Source: Progne subis subis (taxonomy: Eukaryota > Chordata > Aves > Passeriformes > Hirundinidae). From it: DNA of 64,000 nucleotides. This document shows, one piece after another, positions 1-13,200 of this stretch. The translations under genes and the position numbers were made by a program. Each line of letters begins with the position of its first letter. Positions within the stretch are counted from its first letter, which is position 1. The stretch lies in NCBI GenBank assembly GCA_022316685.1, contig JAKJHU010000056.1, positions 3,897,872 through 3,961,871 on the forward strand, read 5' to 3'. The notes beneath the pieces are model-generated. The model was given only the letters and a program-made list of their open reading frames with translations. It did no database searches and was not told the DNA's origin.

Positions 1-3000
1 GCTATGTCTTGATAGATTATTTCTTGATCAAGCAAGTCAGCATTATGAGGGATGAAATTTTATCCTTTTTTCCTAAGAGCAAACAAGGGGACACCTCTTA
101 ACCTTAAATGAAAGTACTCTTAACCTTAATACACAAGGATAAAAACACATTGCCCCCCTTCCCAGGAAACAGATGAATAAATACACCTCTCTGAACTTAG
201 TCTTTAAATTTCATCATAAAATCAGAACTGAAATTATGGACATTTCCCAAGAGCATAAATATATTGAAATATTCCTTTGGTGAGCCTGCGGTATCTACTT
301 TTTAGTGAAGTAAATAATGTTACTAAATCATTTGAAGTATTCATTCAGTTTGGGACTTTTAAACTATCCCATACAGGGCCAGGGGTTTTTTGGCTTATCT
401 AATCCTGCCTATTCTCTAAGGCATGGCTCTTTATACTGAGATGTGCTGCTATCAAAGAGTCCTGCTCGTTCTGTGTTCCTCCTGCTTGTCTGTGGAGCAC
501 AGATGCATCTCTCTGAGGTTAAAAGTGTTAATGTGAGTTAGAAATAGGGTGCCCACTCAGCCAGGGCATTGTTCTGATCCTCAGTGTAGAAACTGAGACT
601 CACTTTGTTGTTTTGTTCAGTCTGATTTCACTTCACTGGAGTTTGAAAGTACTAGGGGAATTTTGTCAGTGCCCTATTTCAAGGAAATCTTATTAATCAC
701 TTTTAGTCATGCTGCAGAGTTTCCTGCTGTGTATTGTTGCTGAAGATGGAAATTCCAGGCTGATGCTTTCATTAACGATTGAAGAAAATTGGACTGGTAC
801 TACTTGCAAATATTGAATTGAGAGGGGTTATTTGAATCCTTTTCATAATGTGCACCTAATTGTAAGAGAAAAGTTATTCCATGTCCATGTTCTATCTGCA
901 CTAAGGATTATGCCACATGAAAGGGGCAGTCAATAGTAGCCTTAAGAAAGCACTGTAGGTATTTTTGCTGCCTCATATTATGTTGGAAACTTGCAAAATA
1001 CAGGGAGTCAAGTTCTCAGTTGTTTTTTATAAAATCTGACATTTTTAATGTGGTTAATGAATGAAAACCAAAACACCAGCAGCATGAGAGCTTCCCCTCT
1101 GTGAATGATCTCTGCATTCCCATCATTGCCTTCACCCTTTGACATCCAGATCTCTGTCTTCACCCTTTCTTGTTTGCTGGCTAGATATTCTTAAAAAAAA
1201 GTTCTAAATTTTCTTGTGCAGAATGGCATAAGAAAATATTTCAGTTAAAACTGACTTACCATTCCATGTGGGAGCTGTGTTACCTTTTGTAGGGGGTGTT
1301 TTGTGGGGTAAGTTGTGGACCATTAGTGGCTCAGAGATTACAGACTGAAGATACACTTCCAGGCACCACAGTTTGGGAATCCATGAGCCAAGCTATAATT
1401 GAATTAGTCAGACCTCATTAAAAGCTTCTTCCTCTAATGTTACAGGATGAGATTTCTCAAAATCTTCTGAAAATGTAGTTCAGACTTAGGTGCCTGCCAT
1501 CACTTAGGACAGCTAGCTTGCTCTCCTATCCATCTAAATGACATGAAAGGTAGGGATTTTGTTTCAACTTATAGATGGTTATGTATTTGCAGTCTCCTGA
1601 TTCATTGCTCTTATCGATACATGACACGAGTTGATAATTGAAATGTATTTTAAATCCCATGTTATTCGCAATATATTCTAAGAATAGCACTTAATGCAGT
1701 GTTTCACAGTGATTCAGAAGAGATGCAAGTGACTCAGAATCAAGGAGAAGTGACTACACTTTTTTGACTTCTCTTGAAGGCATTTCTGGTCATAAGGAGA
1801 TACTGGGAAGGAATGCAAATATTGCAACGGAAGAGCAGAAATTAGGTCAGAGGGAACAAAATGGAGAGCTGCAATGGAAAGTAATGATACTGTGGATTGG
1901 AAAAAAGATAAGAAGCCTGTAGAAGAGATAAAAGCTGGTGTTGGTGTGCTCCAGCATGATGCGTGGAGAAATATAAACTACAGCCTCAGGGACTTTAAAG
2001 AATAAAAAATTTAGAGAACAGTAGTTGCAGAGCAGTATTGAAAAGAAAAGAATTAAAAGTTTCCTAGTGAAGACAGATATAACTAATTTGTTCTAAATTC
2101 TTGCTGATTTTTAGGGTTTATGTAGTACTTATCAAGAACTTCTTTGATGTAAATTGGGTTTTATGTCCTTGCTTAGCATTTGAAATACTGCATAAACTAC
2201 AGCACTTTAGAATAATATAACTACTGAAAGCTATCTAAGTTTTTAAGTTCCTCTTGGAAAATGGTTTGCTTAGCTTGTTGAAGCAGGACTTTTTTCTTGA
2301 AATCTCATGGAAGCTTCTAGAATTCTTACACATGAATGAAGTATAAAGTCTCACTTAATTCGTCTTGTGTTTTTTTCCACTGTCTGCTGAGTTCACTTTG
2401 CTTCCTGACTGAGTTTAATGAACTTGCTGTCCTTAGGGAACATTGATATTAATGCTGTGTACTGCTCAAGGGCCCCAGGCAGGACTGGTGCATGGTGCTG
2501 TGCAAACACTCAGACGTCATCGTGACCCCCAGTGTCATCTTGCCAAATTTATTACTTTAGTTTCACACGTGCAGCAACTCCAGCTAAAAAGTGTTTTCTT
2601 TGAAGCCTCCTCGTGGTAGCCTAATTGCTCAGCAGCAATAAGGGCAGTCCCTTGAACCTTACAAAGCTGGGTTCAAGGAAATAGCTGGGACCACTAAAAA
2701 TATGGTTAGGTCTATCCCTGTCCTTGAGTTATGCAGAATCATGCAGAAATAAGAGCATCAGGTCCTCCTCTCTCATCGTTGGCAGCTCAGCTTTCTGGAG
2801 TGCAGGGAGTAGATTTAGTTTTTCTGTATCACCTGGTTCACTGCTGTATTACAGCAGGGATCACCATGTCGTGTGATGAAGGGGACAGAAAAAATATCCT
2901 CCTAATATCAAAGAGATACCAAGGTCTTGCCAGAGCTTTCACTCTCCAGTTTAGTAAAAGGGTAGTGTGGAGCATGGATGTGCTGGAAAGGAAAATCCAT

Positions 3001-4767
3001 TTCTCCACGGATATCTGCTTCAGTGGGAGAAGAGGAATTTGACAGAGGGACGGATGCAGAGCTGTGTAACCCCTGCCCTAGACTCACACTGTAGCTATTG
3101 ATTAGGAACGGCAGTAATAACGACACACAGACTCTCTGGTCTCCAAGACAAGAGAGAGAGCATTTATTTTTCACCATCCTTTTGATGACAGTTCCAAAAA
3201 AGAAACATTACTGGACACTCAGAACAACACCCCCAACCATTTTTTACGAGTAAACAAGTTAGAAAAACACCACCTGCTAATGGTTTTCCACCTTAACAGT
3301 TTTTCACCTTTTAAGGATTGTTTTTGATTCCTCCTAACAATTTCTCAGGCCAGTGTGAGAAAGCTACAGGACTTGATTTCACACAGGCTCAGACTCTGCT
3401 GTTGCTGCCTGATCTCTCTCTTTCAGTATCCACATCACATCCACAGTATCCAGTCTGGCCCAGCTGTGTGGGTCCCCACTGCCTGGCAAGGCACCACGGT
3501 GCTGGGACACTCACAGGCTCACAGCTCTTGCAGAGGTCAGCATGGACCTGGACAACTGCTCTGGTGCCAGAGAGTGATGATGGCATTCTGTCTGTCATTC
3601 TCTAGATGTAGGATCAATCAGCAAAAGAGCTCGAGGGCCCTGATTAGGAAAACACAGAGATGAATCTCATATGCAGTCAGAATTAATTTTCATTAATTTA
3701 AATCCATTCTTTAAATTTTAAATTAATTAATTTTAATACTGTTGTTTCTATTAGGAGATCTGACTGCTGCAGGCAATCATTGTGATCACCCCTGCAACAC
3801 AGTTGCAGAGGGAAAAGTGCTCTTCCAGGATTAATGTATGAAAATTGGACTGTCACTCTTTCTATTCCTGTTCCAGTTTTATCACTGATTATTGCAGTAG
3901 CCTTGGTAAGATCACTTGTTCACTCTGGACGTTCTTTCACTTTTTCCCCTAAAAAGATTCTATAAGGTAGCTTTTAATTCCCATGTGTGATGTAGGTTCA
4001 TCTTTACCAAGTAAATGTGTTTTGAAATCACTGGATTAAAACAGGTTACCAATGCAGGGTATCGTTAAACTATTTCACTGCTAAATGACTCATCTGAGAA
4101 GTTAAAAATAGAGTGCCAATGAGTTTTTGTTGTTTGGTTGTACTGTGACTCTAGAATTATCTTACCACTGTTGCATGGCCAACTCAAAGGCCATGTCTCC
4201 CCGCTGTAAGAAAGACTTGACAAGCCTCCCCTTTCTCCAAGGGTCTCCAGGCATTTGAGTTGTTCTTATCTGGGGCAGATGTTCACAAGAGACATTTCAC
4301 TTGTGCAGGAGGGAATTGATATAATGGAATAGTTTTCCATGCTGTTTTGAGGGAAAAATTTCCTCAAACTCTAGTCCAAAACTCAGAAATGCATTTTGTG
4401 GTTTTGGTAAGCGCAGCTGGAAGGTTTGCAGTGAGCACACCTTGAGTGTGTGTTTCTGCTTTCCTGCCTCAAGTGAGCTTGATGAAATACTGCCCATTAT
4501 TCACCTCTCAATCAGATTTATTTCCTCATTCAGGCTAAGCAGTGTTCAGGGTGCTCCACGGTCAGATCTGGTGAACAGTCATGGTTCAGTATATATCCAC
4601 TTCAGTTTTGGTTCATGCACTTCTGTATTTTTCTTGGTTTTGTTTCACTAAGGCCAACAAGAAGAAGGCAACAGAAAAACAGAAGAGGAGAATGTCTGTG
4701 TGAATTTGCATAACAATTTCTGTCCATTTGTTTTTGTTTGTCTGAGATCAGACTATGACTTTTAAGC

Positions 4768-4790
4768 TTTTTTTTTTTTTTTTTTTTTTT
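4768..4790. repeat. Poly(T) run, 23 nt
   Basis: An uninterrupted T run after TTTAAGC. No associated element was recognised. Confidence 0.95.
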
Positions 4791-7069
4791 AAGAGAGGAA
4801 TATTAAAACACTTCAATGAGTCTTCCTCCCTTGACACCACCACCAACTTAGCACAAGCTGCATGTGACAGGAAGAAAGATCAGTTCAGCATTTCCCTGCC
4901 CTTATCTCCTCCATCTGACTCTGACACTGAGTCCCCAGACTCACAGAGTTTTGGTGTCACCCACATCCTAGAGTTTTCCATGCCTGTAAAGGTTTGGGGA
5001 CAGCCAGAAAAGCTCTATGTATGGCACCTGAGTGAGACCAAGCCTCTGTGAAACTGGGCCAGTGATGCTCCACAGGGGGATCTGCTCTTTCACAGAGATC
5101 ACTTACCGATGAGTTCTGCTCAGGGCCACCCTTTCCATTTGGGCAGAGGCACTGTGGCTCTCCTGGAAACTCGTTGTTGATGCTTCTGTCTTTCAGCTAC
5201 TGTCTTTTATTTTATAGACCTTTTCTCTGTTTTAAACAGATGAGGTATATCCAAAATACCATTTGCAAATGTCCTGCCAGGAAGAAAGATCTTTAAAGTG
5301 TAATACCTTCTGAGATGCTGGAGCCCATAACCTTCTCTTGAGTTTTATGTCTGACCTTTACAGCTCACTTTCTGAGCAGGTATTCAGAAGATGTGGTTTT
5401 TCACAGTCTTCAGTGTCAGTAGCAGCTCTGATTGCTGATTATTATGATAAGGCCTAAAAATCGTTTCTTTTGCTCTTCATTTTCACATTCCTGAACAATG
5501 ACAGGTCAGGAGGTGCTTTGGTTCTCTAGAGAATAACTTCTGTAATGTGAGTTCAATTATTTGACAGAGTACTTCACACATCCCTAGAAAGGGGCCTGAA
5601 ACAGGATGGAAAAGGTGACTCCAATAATTTAGGAGTCAATTTGGTGAATCAGGTTCATTCATCCAGGGAGGACCTGCCCTTCAGGCAGTGAATCTCCTGT
5701 CTGATACTCCTGAGTAGCTACAGCACATGGATTGCAATAGGAGAGAGGAAGCAAGAATAATTATAGACTTATTGAAGTTGGGAACATGGCAAGAGCATCC
5801 TGGAATGATGCAACCTGGTTCCAAGTCAAGAACATCAACTTTCTCAGGCTCTTGAATTTTTCTAAAGCAAAATTTTTGTTACTTCAAGTTTCCTATGATC
5901 TTCCCCAGAGACAGATTTGGCCATAAATGTACAGGCTGGCTTTGGATCCTGGTGTCTCTGTAAGATCTTTCAGCGCCTCTTGCCTGGGAGACATCGTTTT
6001 TCTCCATGGTGTGAGGGGCTCTGGGTACAGGGTGCTGCTTTACTGGAAGGACTGGAATGCTTGGATACAGCTGGAGAACCAACCAAGTAGCTGAGCTTCT
6101 CTGAACGTGTGGGACATCTTGTCCTCACAGTGCAGTACAGCTCACCAACAGCTGGAGGACTGATCAAAGGCTGCATCTGGCACTGGGGAAGGGAGGGTGA
6201 GAGAGGCTGCAGAACTGCACGGGTCTGACTGCAAGGGTGGGGTACAGGAGTGTGGTCTCAAAATGGATGGATTGAGCTTTTCTGATAAAATCTTGGCACG
6301 TGTCTAGAGTAGAATGAGACACATGAAGATTTATCAAGTCTCTGAGGGTGTCCAGCACTTCTCAGAATAGCTTAAAATAATACTGAGACAACTTCTCATG
6401 CTTTGTAAAATAAAAGGTTTTAATAAAAGAAGAAAATAATAAGCATAAACAAACAAAGAAATGTAAGTCAAACACAGTGTAGAGAGCATTCTGACACTGG
6501 TAAGGCAGTCCTAAAAAGGCCAACTGAGCTTCTTTTTGCAGCCCCTTTAGTACTGGATTGTCTAGGTGGGCTATTTGACACCTTTACCGAATGAAATTGG
6601 CCACAGGCTTTGAGGTACACTCTCAAAGCCCAGTCACTGCTTCTGTGCTGGCACTGAGCCAGTACTGATGGAAAGGGCATAGAACTACCTAGTTTGGTTT
6701 CCTTATATGTTTAAGGTAAACTAAAAATTTTTCCCTTTTATATAAACACCTGCTTGGGTGTGGGAAATGCATTCCTACACTTAACAATTTTGGTAACCCT
6801 TTTGGTTACAGCTGAATTATGTGGCAGTCTGGTTGGGCTGGAACACCTTGCAGCTTTACACGAGTTTTACTGTGCCTGGGGCTTTTGTGTGCCTCTCTGG
6901 AGTCCCACGGGGTAAATCTTGGAAAAGCATATTTCTAACACAACTATGAGGTGTGTGCAGTGAGCTAAAAAAAATGTTTGCATAACCTTGATATGTCTAG
7001 GTAAGAATTACTCTTTACATCTGGTAAATAAAATACTGTGTAAACTTTCTGCAACCAACAGATGACATT

Positions 7070-7215
7070 AACACAAAATGAATTGTAATTAATCTTAGTT
7101 AACTGCTAATTACCTGTAAAATCTGATTAAAGGGAAAACTAAATTTGCCCATAGTAATTAGTGTTTCAATACGAAGTCTATGTCCATGTAAATATGCCTA
7201 GTTCTCTGTGTTAAT
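7070..7215. promoter_or_regulatory. Candidate conserved non-coding element (homeodomain-motif-rich)
   Basis: Several TAATTA or ATTA words are clustered in unique, repeat-free AT-rich DNA, including TGTAATTAATC, GCTAATTACC and AGTAATTAG. Such clusters are typical of homeodomain-bound enhancers, but no conservation could be measured here. This is a guess from composition. Confidence 0.25.
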
Positions 7216-9740
7216 TTATCACCACTGTTATTTATGAGCTTTTTTTTTTTGGCATTCTGCAAAGGTTACAGAAGATGAAGGACAAAATTAGAATAATGAA
7301 TCCTTGTTTATTAGCACAGCAACAGAACAATTATTGTATAGACATTTTATAAACTCCAGTATTATGATATTGTCAGAGAAACGCAGTGTTTCAAACATAT
7401 TAGCATAGAAATAGGCCTGTTTCTTATTATTTTTAATAGTTCTGCTTGCACTGATTTGTCATTCAGCTGTCAGTAGAAAGGCAACAACCCTTCAGTGAGA
7501 ACTGACCCCAAGAAAGGACTGGCCATTCTGCTATTCATTGGCAAATGGATTTTGAAATATTCACATAATGAGATCCCCAGAGCAAATGGACTTTAAAAGC
7601 TGATGAGGTTTTGTAAAACAACATCAAATCACAGATGGACATCCAGAGTGGATTTTCAGTGGGGATAGCAGGGAAGTATATACCCAGTTAGAATGTGATT
7701 GAAAGGAGTAGGACACGTAATTCTTCAGTCTGACAGATAGCAAGTCTTTCCTCTGTCTTTTTAGCACAAATAGATTAACTACCTAGGTCCTCCATCAAAT
7801 TGTCTTAAGAAGACTCCTGTGCCAGGAAAAGTTGGTAGATATCATCTTCAACAGCAGAAAGAGCAATCTATAGAGTATTCCTTATAGAAAACTCACAAGC
7901 CTACAGACTTCCACGCAACAAGCTTTTATCCAACACAGCCCCCATGCTCATGGTGGAGTCAGATATTGCTGTTATCTGCATCTGCACTGAGGGGAAAATA
8001 CACACAACCTGTTCCAGCCATTTCGGGACAACTTCCATGCAGCAGGATGCTTTTCTAAGGAAATAATTCCATCTTTGAATAAAGGACATGAACAACACTC
8101 TTAAGCACTCAAAAAGAAATGTCCAGGGGTTTTATGCTACTATCTCATAGAGGATGCAGAAAATCACTCTGTGACTACCTTCTGCATTGGAAAAATAACA
8201 TATGCTGACCTTCTCCCTTCTAACCTTTAAACAGCTCTACTAAACCTTACCAATTTGATTATCAGAAGCTTGATGGAATAAGGTGGTGTGAGAACAATAA
8301 ATAGAAAAACTGCCAAAATATCTCCAAAGCCACGACAAACAAAAAGTTCTTGACAGTCAAATAGCCAGTGAGCTCCACACACTGAAATGTTACAGTGTGA
8401 TGTTCTTTCTTTAGTACTCCAAATACCCTTCTGGAGTTAATGTGAGTGAAACAGTGACTTTGCACCAAAATACTTCTCTTCTGATAATTGGAAAAAGACA
8501 GAAACCTGGTACTCAGAGAAGTAGCAAACAGCTACTTTATCTCTGGCTCGCTGAGCTGGGCTCTCGAGGGAGATGTATAAAATACCTTTGAGGAAGGCGA
8601 TTTGGGATAAAGTGCATAAGTTTGCTGGATATTAGAAATACCGTCACAATTGCTTCATTTTTATTTTGAGTTACATTTTTTTTCTAAGCCTTTCTTCTTG
8701 ATAAACCCTTTCTGTTCCACTTTCTGTCCAGCCGATAAGGAAATGAGCCTTATCACCTCTTCCCTTGATTACCCTTCATGACGCTTTTCTCTCAAGTTGT
8801 TCAGCTGATTAACATAACTAAATGAAGTTCAGAACAGTGTGTCCTGCTTTGTACTGAGATTGAAGTTTGCTGCCTTTGTTTCAGCCAAAACGCTATCAAT
8901 TGCTCCATGAAAGATACTAAAATCTTTAAATCTTGCCAGTCTTATAGGGATAAAACATGGGATTTAGATGTTTACAACAAGGCTACTGTTAGCTCCCTCT
9001 TGAAATTGCTCTCCCATGAGAACACGGGAGCAAAAGCTGAGATAGGTTTTGTCATTCGAGTAGGAACTGGAAGGATATCAGAGCAACTCGCTGGATGTTT
9101 CTCTGTTTCTCCTTGGATTAAGGGCATATGGACATTCTCCTAGAACATATGTACCACTATGCTCTGCTTATACAAAATTTAGTAAGAAAAATGTAAAAGT
9201 TGTCAGCAAGATCTCCATAGAAAAGCAGTTTTGAATCAGGCCTTTAACACTGTCCTAATGTGCCTAAAGTTTATTGTAATCAATGGTTAGTTCCTAAGTG
9301 ATCTCATGACACAAACTATTACATCATCTGTGAACCTCTTTGAAAATTTGTAGTGACAAAAATCAAGGCAGAACAGAAATTTTTCCCATACATAGAAATT
9401 GGTAAACCATTTATACAACTTAAGCGTGGTGCTATCTTTGATTATTTATATACAGTTGCATAAATTTCAAGATATTTGTTACAGAGAACCAAATTCCTTA
9501 GAAAGACAAATGGAAAATATGCACACAAAATTCCCAAAGAAGCAAAGTAAAAAAAACCCAGGAAAAATAGTCTGGTAAATCCTGGGGCCTGTAATTTCTA
9601 GCAAATATTTTTCTGTTGTAAGATTAACTGAACAATGTACAGTAAACAGTATCTCACACATTGACTCCTCAGTGCTTTATGTAATCCTTGACTGTGCCAA
9701 TGTCCTTAAGGAAACATCGCCTCTCTCTGAAACAACTGTG

Positions 9741-10245
9741 GAATCATGGAACCACAGAATTGCTGAGGTTGAAAAGACCTTTAAGATCATTGAGTCCAAC
9801 TGTTGAGCCAGCACTGCCAAGCCCACCACTAAACCATGTTCCCTTATGCCACATCCAGGTATATTTTAACAATTTAACAATAACAGGACTACAACTTCCC
9901 TGGGCACCCTATTCCAATGTCTGACCACTCTTCCAGTGAAAAACTTTTTCCCAGTATCTAATCTCGTCCTCCCTGGTGTAACTTGTGGCCATTTCCACTT
10001 TTCTGAACACTTATTCCTTGGGAGAAGGGACCAATCCCCCACGTGGCTGCCTCCTTTCAGAGGGTTGTACAGAATGATAAGAACCCCTGAGCCTCCATTT
10101 GTCCAGGCTGAGCCCCCACAGCTCCCTCAGGTGCTCCTCCTCTATGCTCCAGACCCTTCCCCAGCTCTGTTTCCCTTCTCTGAACACGGGCCAGCATCTC
10201 AATGCCTTTCCTGAAGTGAGAGGTCCTGTACTGAACAAATACAGC
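9741..10245 (-). mobile_element. CR1 LINE 3' fragment, about 500 bp, antisense to DPP6
   Basis: On the + strand it reads as the reverse complement of a CR1 3' end. It starts with GAATCATGGAACCACAGAAT, continues through GGTTGAAAAGACCTTTAAGA and GAGTCCAACTG, then through ACTCTTCCAGTGAAAAAC and the part around CCTGAGCCTCCATTTGTCCA. It ends near GGTCCTGTACTGAACA. It is truncated at its 5' end, as nearly all CR1 copies are, and is moderately diverged. The overlapping open frames in this interval are translations of the repeat. Confidence 0.9.
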
Positions 10246-13200
10246 TAAGTCCATATCTTTTCCTTTCCATTAATGTTAATTTAGCCAAAAAGAAGGGACT
10301 CAGTCTTGCAAACTAATGACTTGACTGCTCATTTCTGCAATAGTATTGATGCTGAGTTTGAAGATGGTCGAGTTGTGCATTTATGGGACCATGTTATTCT
10401 ATTCTTGTCACCTTTGTCATTTCTTCATTTCTTTTCCATATTCAGTCATTCCATGAAATTCAAATAAAACTCTGTTTGTCTTTAAGCTGGGGTGATCAGT
10501 CGTATTGCCTGAAACCATGAAAGCAATTTCAACCAGAACCTTATGCAATAGACATAATATTGCAGTGGAAACTCTTCTTACATGTACAAAATATTGAAAG
10601 GGCATTGTAACAGATCTTTTGGGGCAGATTTTTAGGCTACTGTGCTTGTTCTCATTTTGGGATGAGAAGTCATCTCGTTCATTTCATTGAGGGGAGCAGG
10701 AGGTGAACTCAATATCCTTTAAAGATAAATTCTGTTTGTTTAGATTTTTTCCTTCTTTTCCTAGCTGTATTTCTCTGCAGTGATTTCCTTTGGTATTTGA
10801 TCATATTTAAAATTCACTCATTTGATTGTATTTTTCAGAAACTTTTTTTTCAGAAAATTTTGCATCCGTAGCTCATACTCAGCAGACAGAAGCCCAAATT
10901 ATTTTGGTCATTAGTTATCAAAGACACCTTTCCACTCTTCCCTTGTGTCTTATACAGAAACAGTTGTAAAACTGCATTTCTGCTTTTTCTGCTCTATAGA
11001 TAATAGTTGGTAATTCTGAGAGGCTGAAACACTGACACTTCCTTTGGTAGTGCAGCTCAACAGAAAGGCCTACAGAGGTTTTTGGCTATTTAGAGGGCAG
11101 GGAGTGTGTCTGTATTTCATTCCTGTAGTGCAGCTCAGTTTCTCTCTAGAAATCCATGAAGAATACGTGAATTGATGCTTTCATGCCTGCTTGTTTTTGT
11201 TCCAGTATTGCTAATACAACCTAGATTTCTTGAAAATAGGAGTTATACAATAGTAGTTTACCACTTTGGTAAGTTTCAACTACTAGAAATTGTTTGTCAC
11301 TGATTACTCTTGTAGTGCAATCTGTGTACCAAATTGAAAGCTCCAGCCAAAATTGTCTAGAAATCAGAGATTCAGAAGAAGGGCAAAAAAATCCATTACT
11401 TGCATAACACCTTTTTCTTACTCTGTCTTGCAGAGCTTTTAATATTTTTTTTCGGAAACCCTCCAGTCTTCCAGGTGAGTTCATTTGTTAGGAAACTGTT
11501 ATACCCTGGAGTAATAAATACTTATTTTCTCAGATCTAATTCCAGCATACTTGAGTGGATGGGAGATAGAGCAAACTGTTGCGCCAGAGTCCTGAACTGG
11601 ACCACCGGCTTGCTGCAATCTTTCATGCCTGGCCTTGCATCCTTGCAGCTTGAATTCCAACCTGATTTTCCTGTTATGACAACTGAATGTATTAAAACCA
11701 CTTAAAATACCCCAGGCCATGAGGAAAACTTGGATAACACCTATGAATAGCAACAATTGCTTGGCCAGGAACCACTGAACTTTTCACTTGTGGTAGAAAG
11801 TCCTGATCACATCGTCCCTTTGACTGACACTGAGAACTCTATCCTTTAATTTTGAAGCAGTCTTGCCTTCTTTACCTGAATACTCCGTGTAGCAATGATT
11901 TCAGAAATTCTTGCCCCATGTTTTAGAGCATAGGAGCCTTCACTAAAAAAAAAACCACAGCCACCCTAGTGAGGAGTTGGTGCTTTCTCTCCAGAACTGA
12001 GTGGGATCTGTGTCCTTCTGTCCTTCCCTATGCCCTGTCGCTGAACTTTAGGATTTCACACAGCAGGATGATACTTTGAAATGTATTTGAGAGATAAGAT
12101 TGAACCTGGATCTCCTACAGAATATTTTGCACCAGGGTGATGCACAGAAGTGGGCAAATGTGCCTTTCATGGGGAAGTAGATCTTGTAATGCCAATTTAA
12201 TTGAAAAATGGCAAAACTGTTATTTATAGATAAAAGTTTTAATCTAAATACGTGAAAGTGTAGATTTGAGAAAAAGACAAACCTGCAGGGTTCTTTTTTT
12301 TTTTTTTTTAGCATCGTGCAATAATCAGAAAAGGGAATTTATAGGATCAGGTGAAAAAAATGTCTTTTGACTCATGGGACAACCTGTACCTGAATATTTT
12401 TAGATGGTAAAAAATGAGAAATTACTGAAACTGTGAAGTGAATTTTCCTATGGAAAATTTAGGGGCAGTTCCATGGTAATTGAATAGGATGAAAAGTGGT
12501 GGTTTTCTGATGATCTTCGTATCAAAGGACTGGTCAAATCTCTAACCAGATTAAAAGATCCTTGGTTAGGAGGCATTGGCTAAGGGACTTCTAACAGTGC
12601 TCTCTTTATGCAGTAAGCATGTGGGGGTTTTGGCACCGGGAAGTGGAGTCGGGTGTTTTTTTTCCTCCTGGTGTTGAGATTTAGCTCTGATTACTGAGGC
12701 TGATTCTTCTTTCATGTAAGGGACAAAAGCAGCCAAGGACTCCATCCCATTAAAGCCAAACGGTATCAGAATGACTAGTGATTCTGTGTTGGAAATCAGC
12801 AGTGGGCTACTGCTTGCTTTAGAATGAAAAAAATATCCTGATAACATCCTTGATGGAAGGCTAGCTCGTCTACATCTTTAAAATTCACAAGAAAAACTAA
12901 GGCAGATTTAACTGCTGAATTTAGTCAACACAGGCTGAACTTCTCTCCAGCGAAGAGCTTATCTTCAAAAGAAAAAAATGAACGAAAATAATAAAAGAAA
13001 AAGGAAAAACAGAGGGAAAAAAAAAAAAAAAAAAAACCCTGAGCAAACAGGTAAGGATGATGTATGACAGGAGTGTAAAATGGAAGTTACAGAAAACAAC
13101 AGACCCTTAGCAAGCTTTATACGCTTCTGGTGCAAGAAAGCAGATAAGATTAAATCCCTCAGCTTCAGAAGAAAAGAGTAGAACAATCTGCTCTGGGCTA

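Larger units (their letters stand above)
1..9740. other. Intronic stretch with no gene recognised
   Basis: This is mostly unique-looking AT-rich DNA. It contains the 23-nt poly(T) run at 4768-4790, an AT-rich patch at about 3690-3745 made of TTAATTAA-like words, and a homeodomain-motif-rich candidate conserved element at 7070-7215. The open frames are short (about 100 codons or fewer) and none resembles a known protein. Confidence 0.7.
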
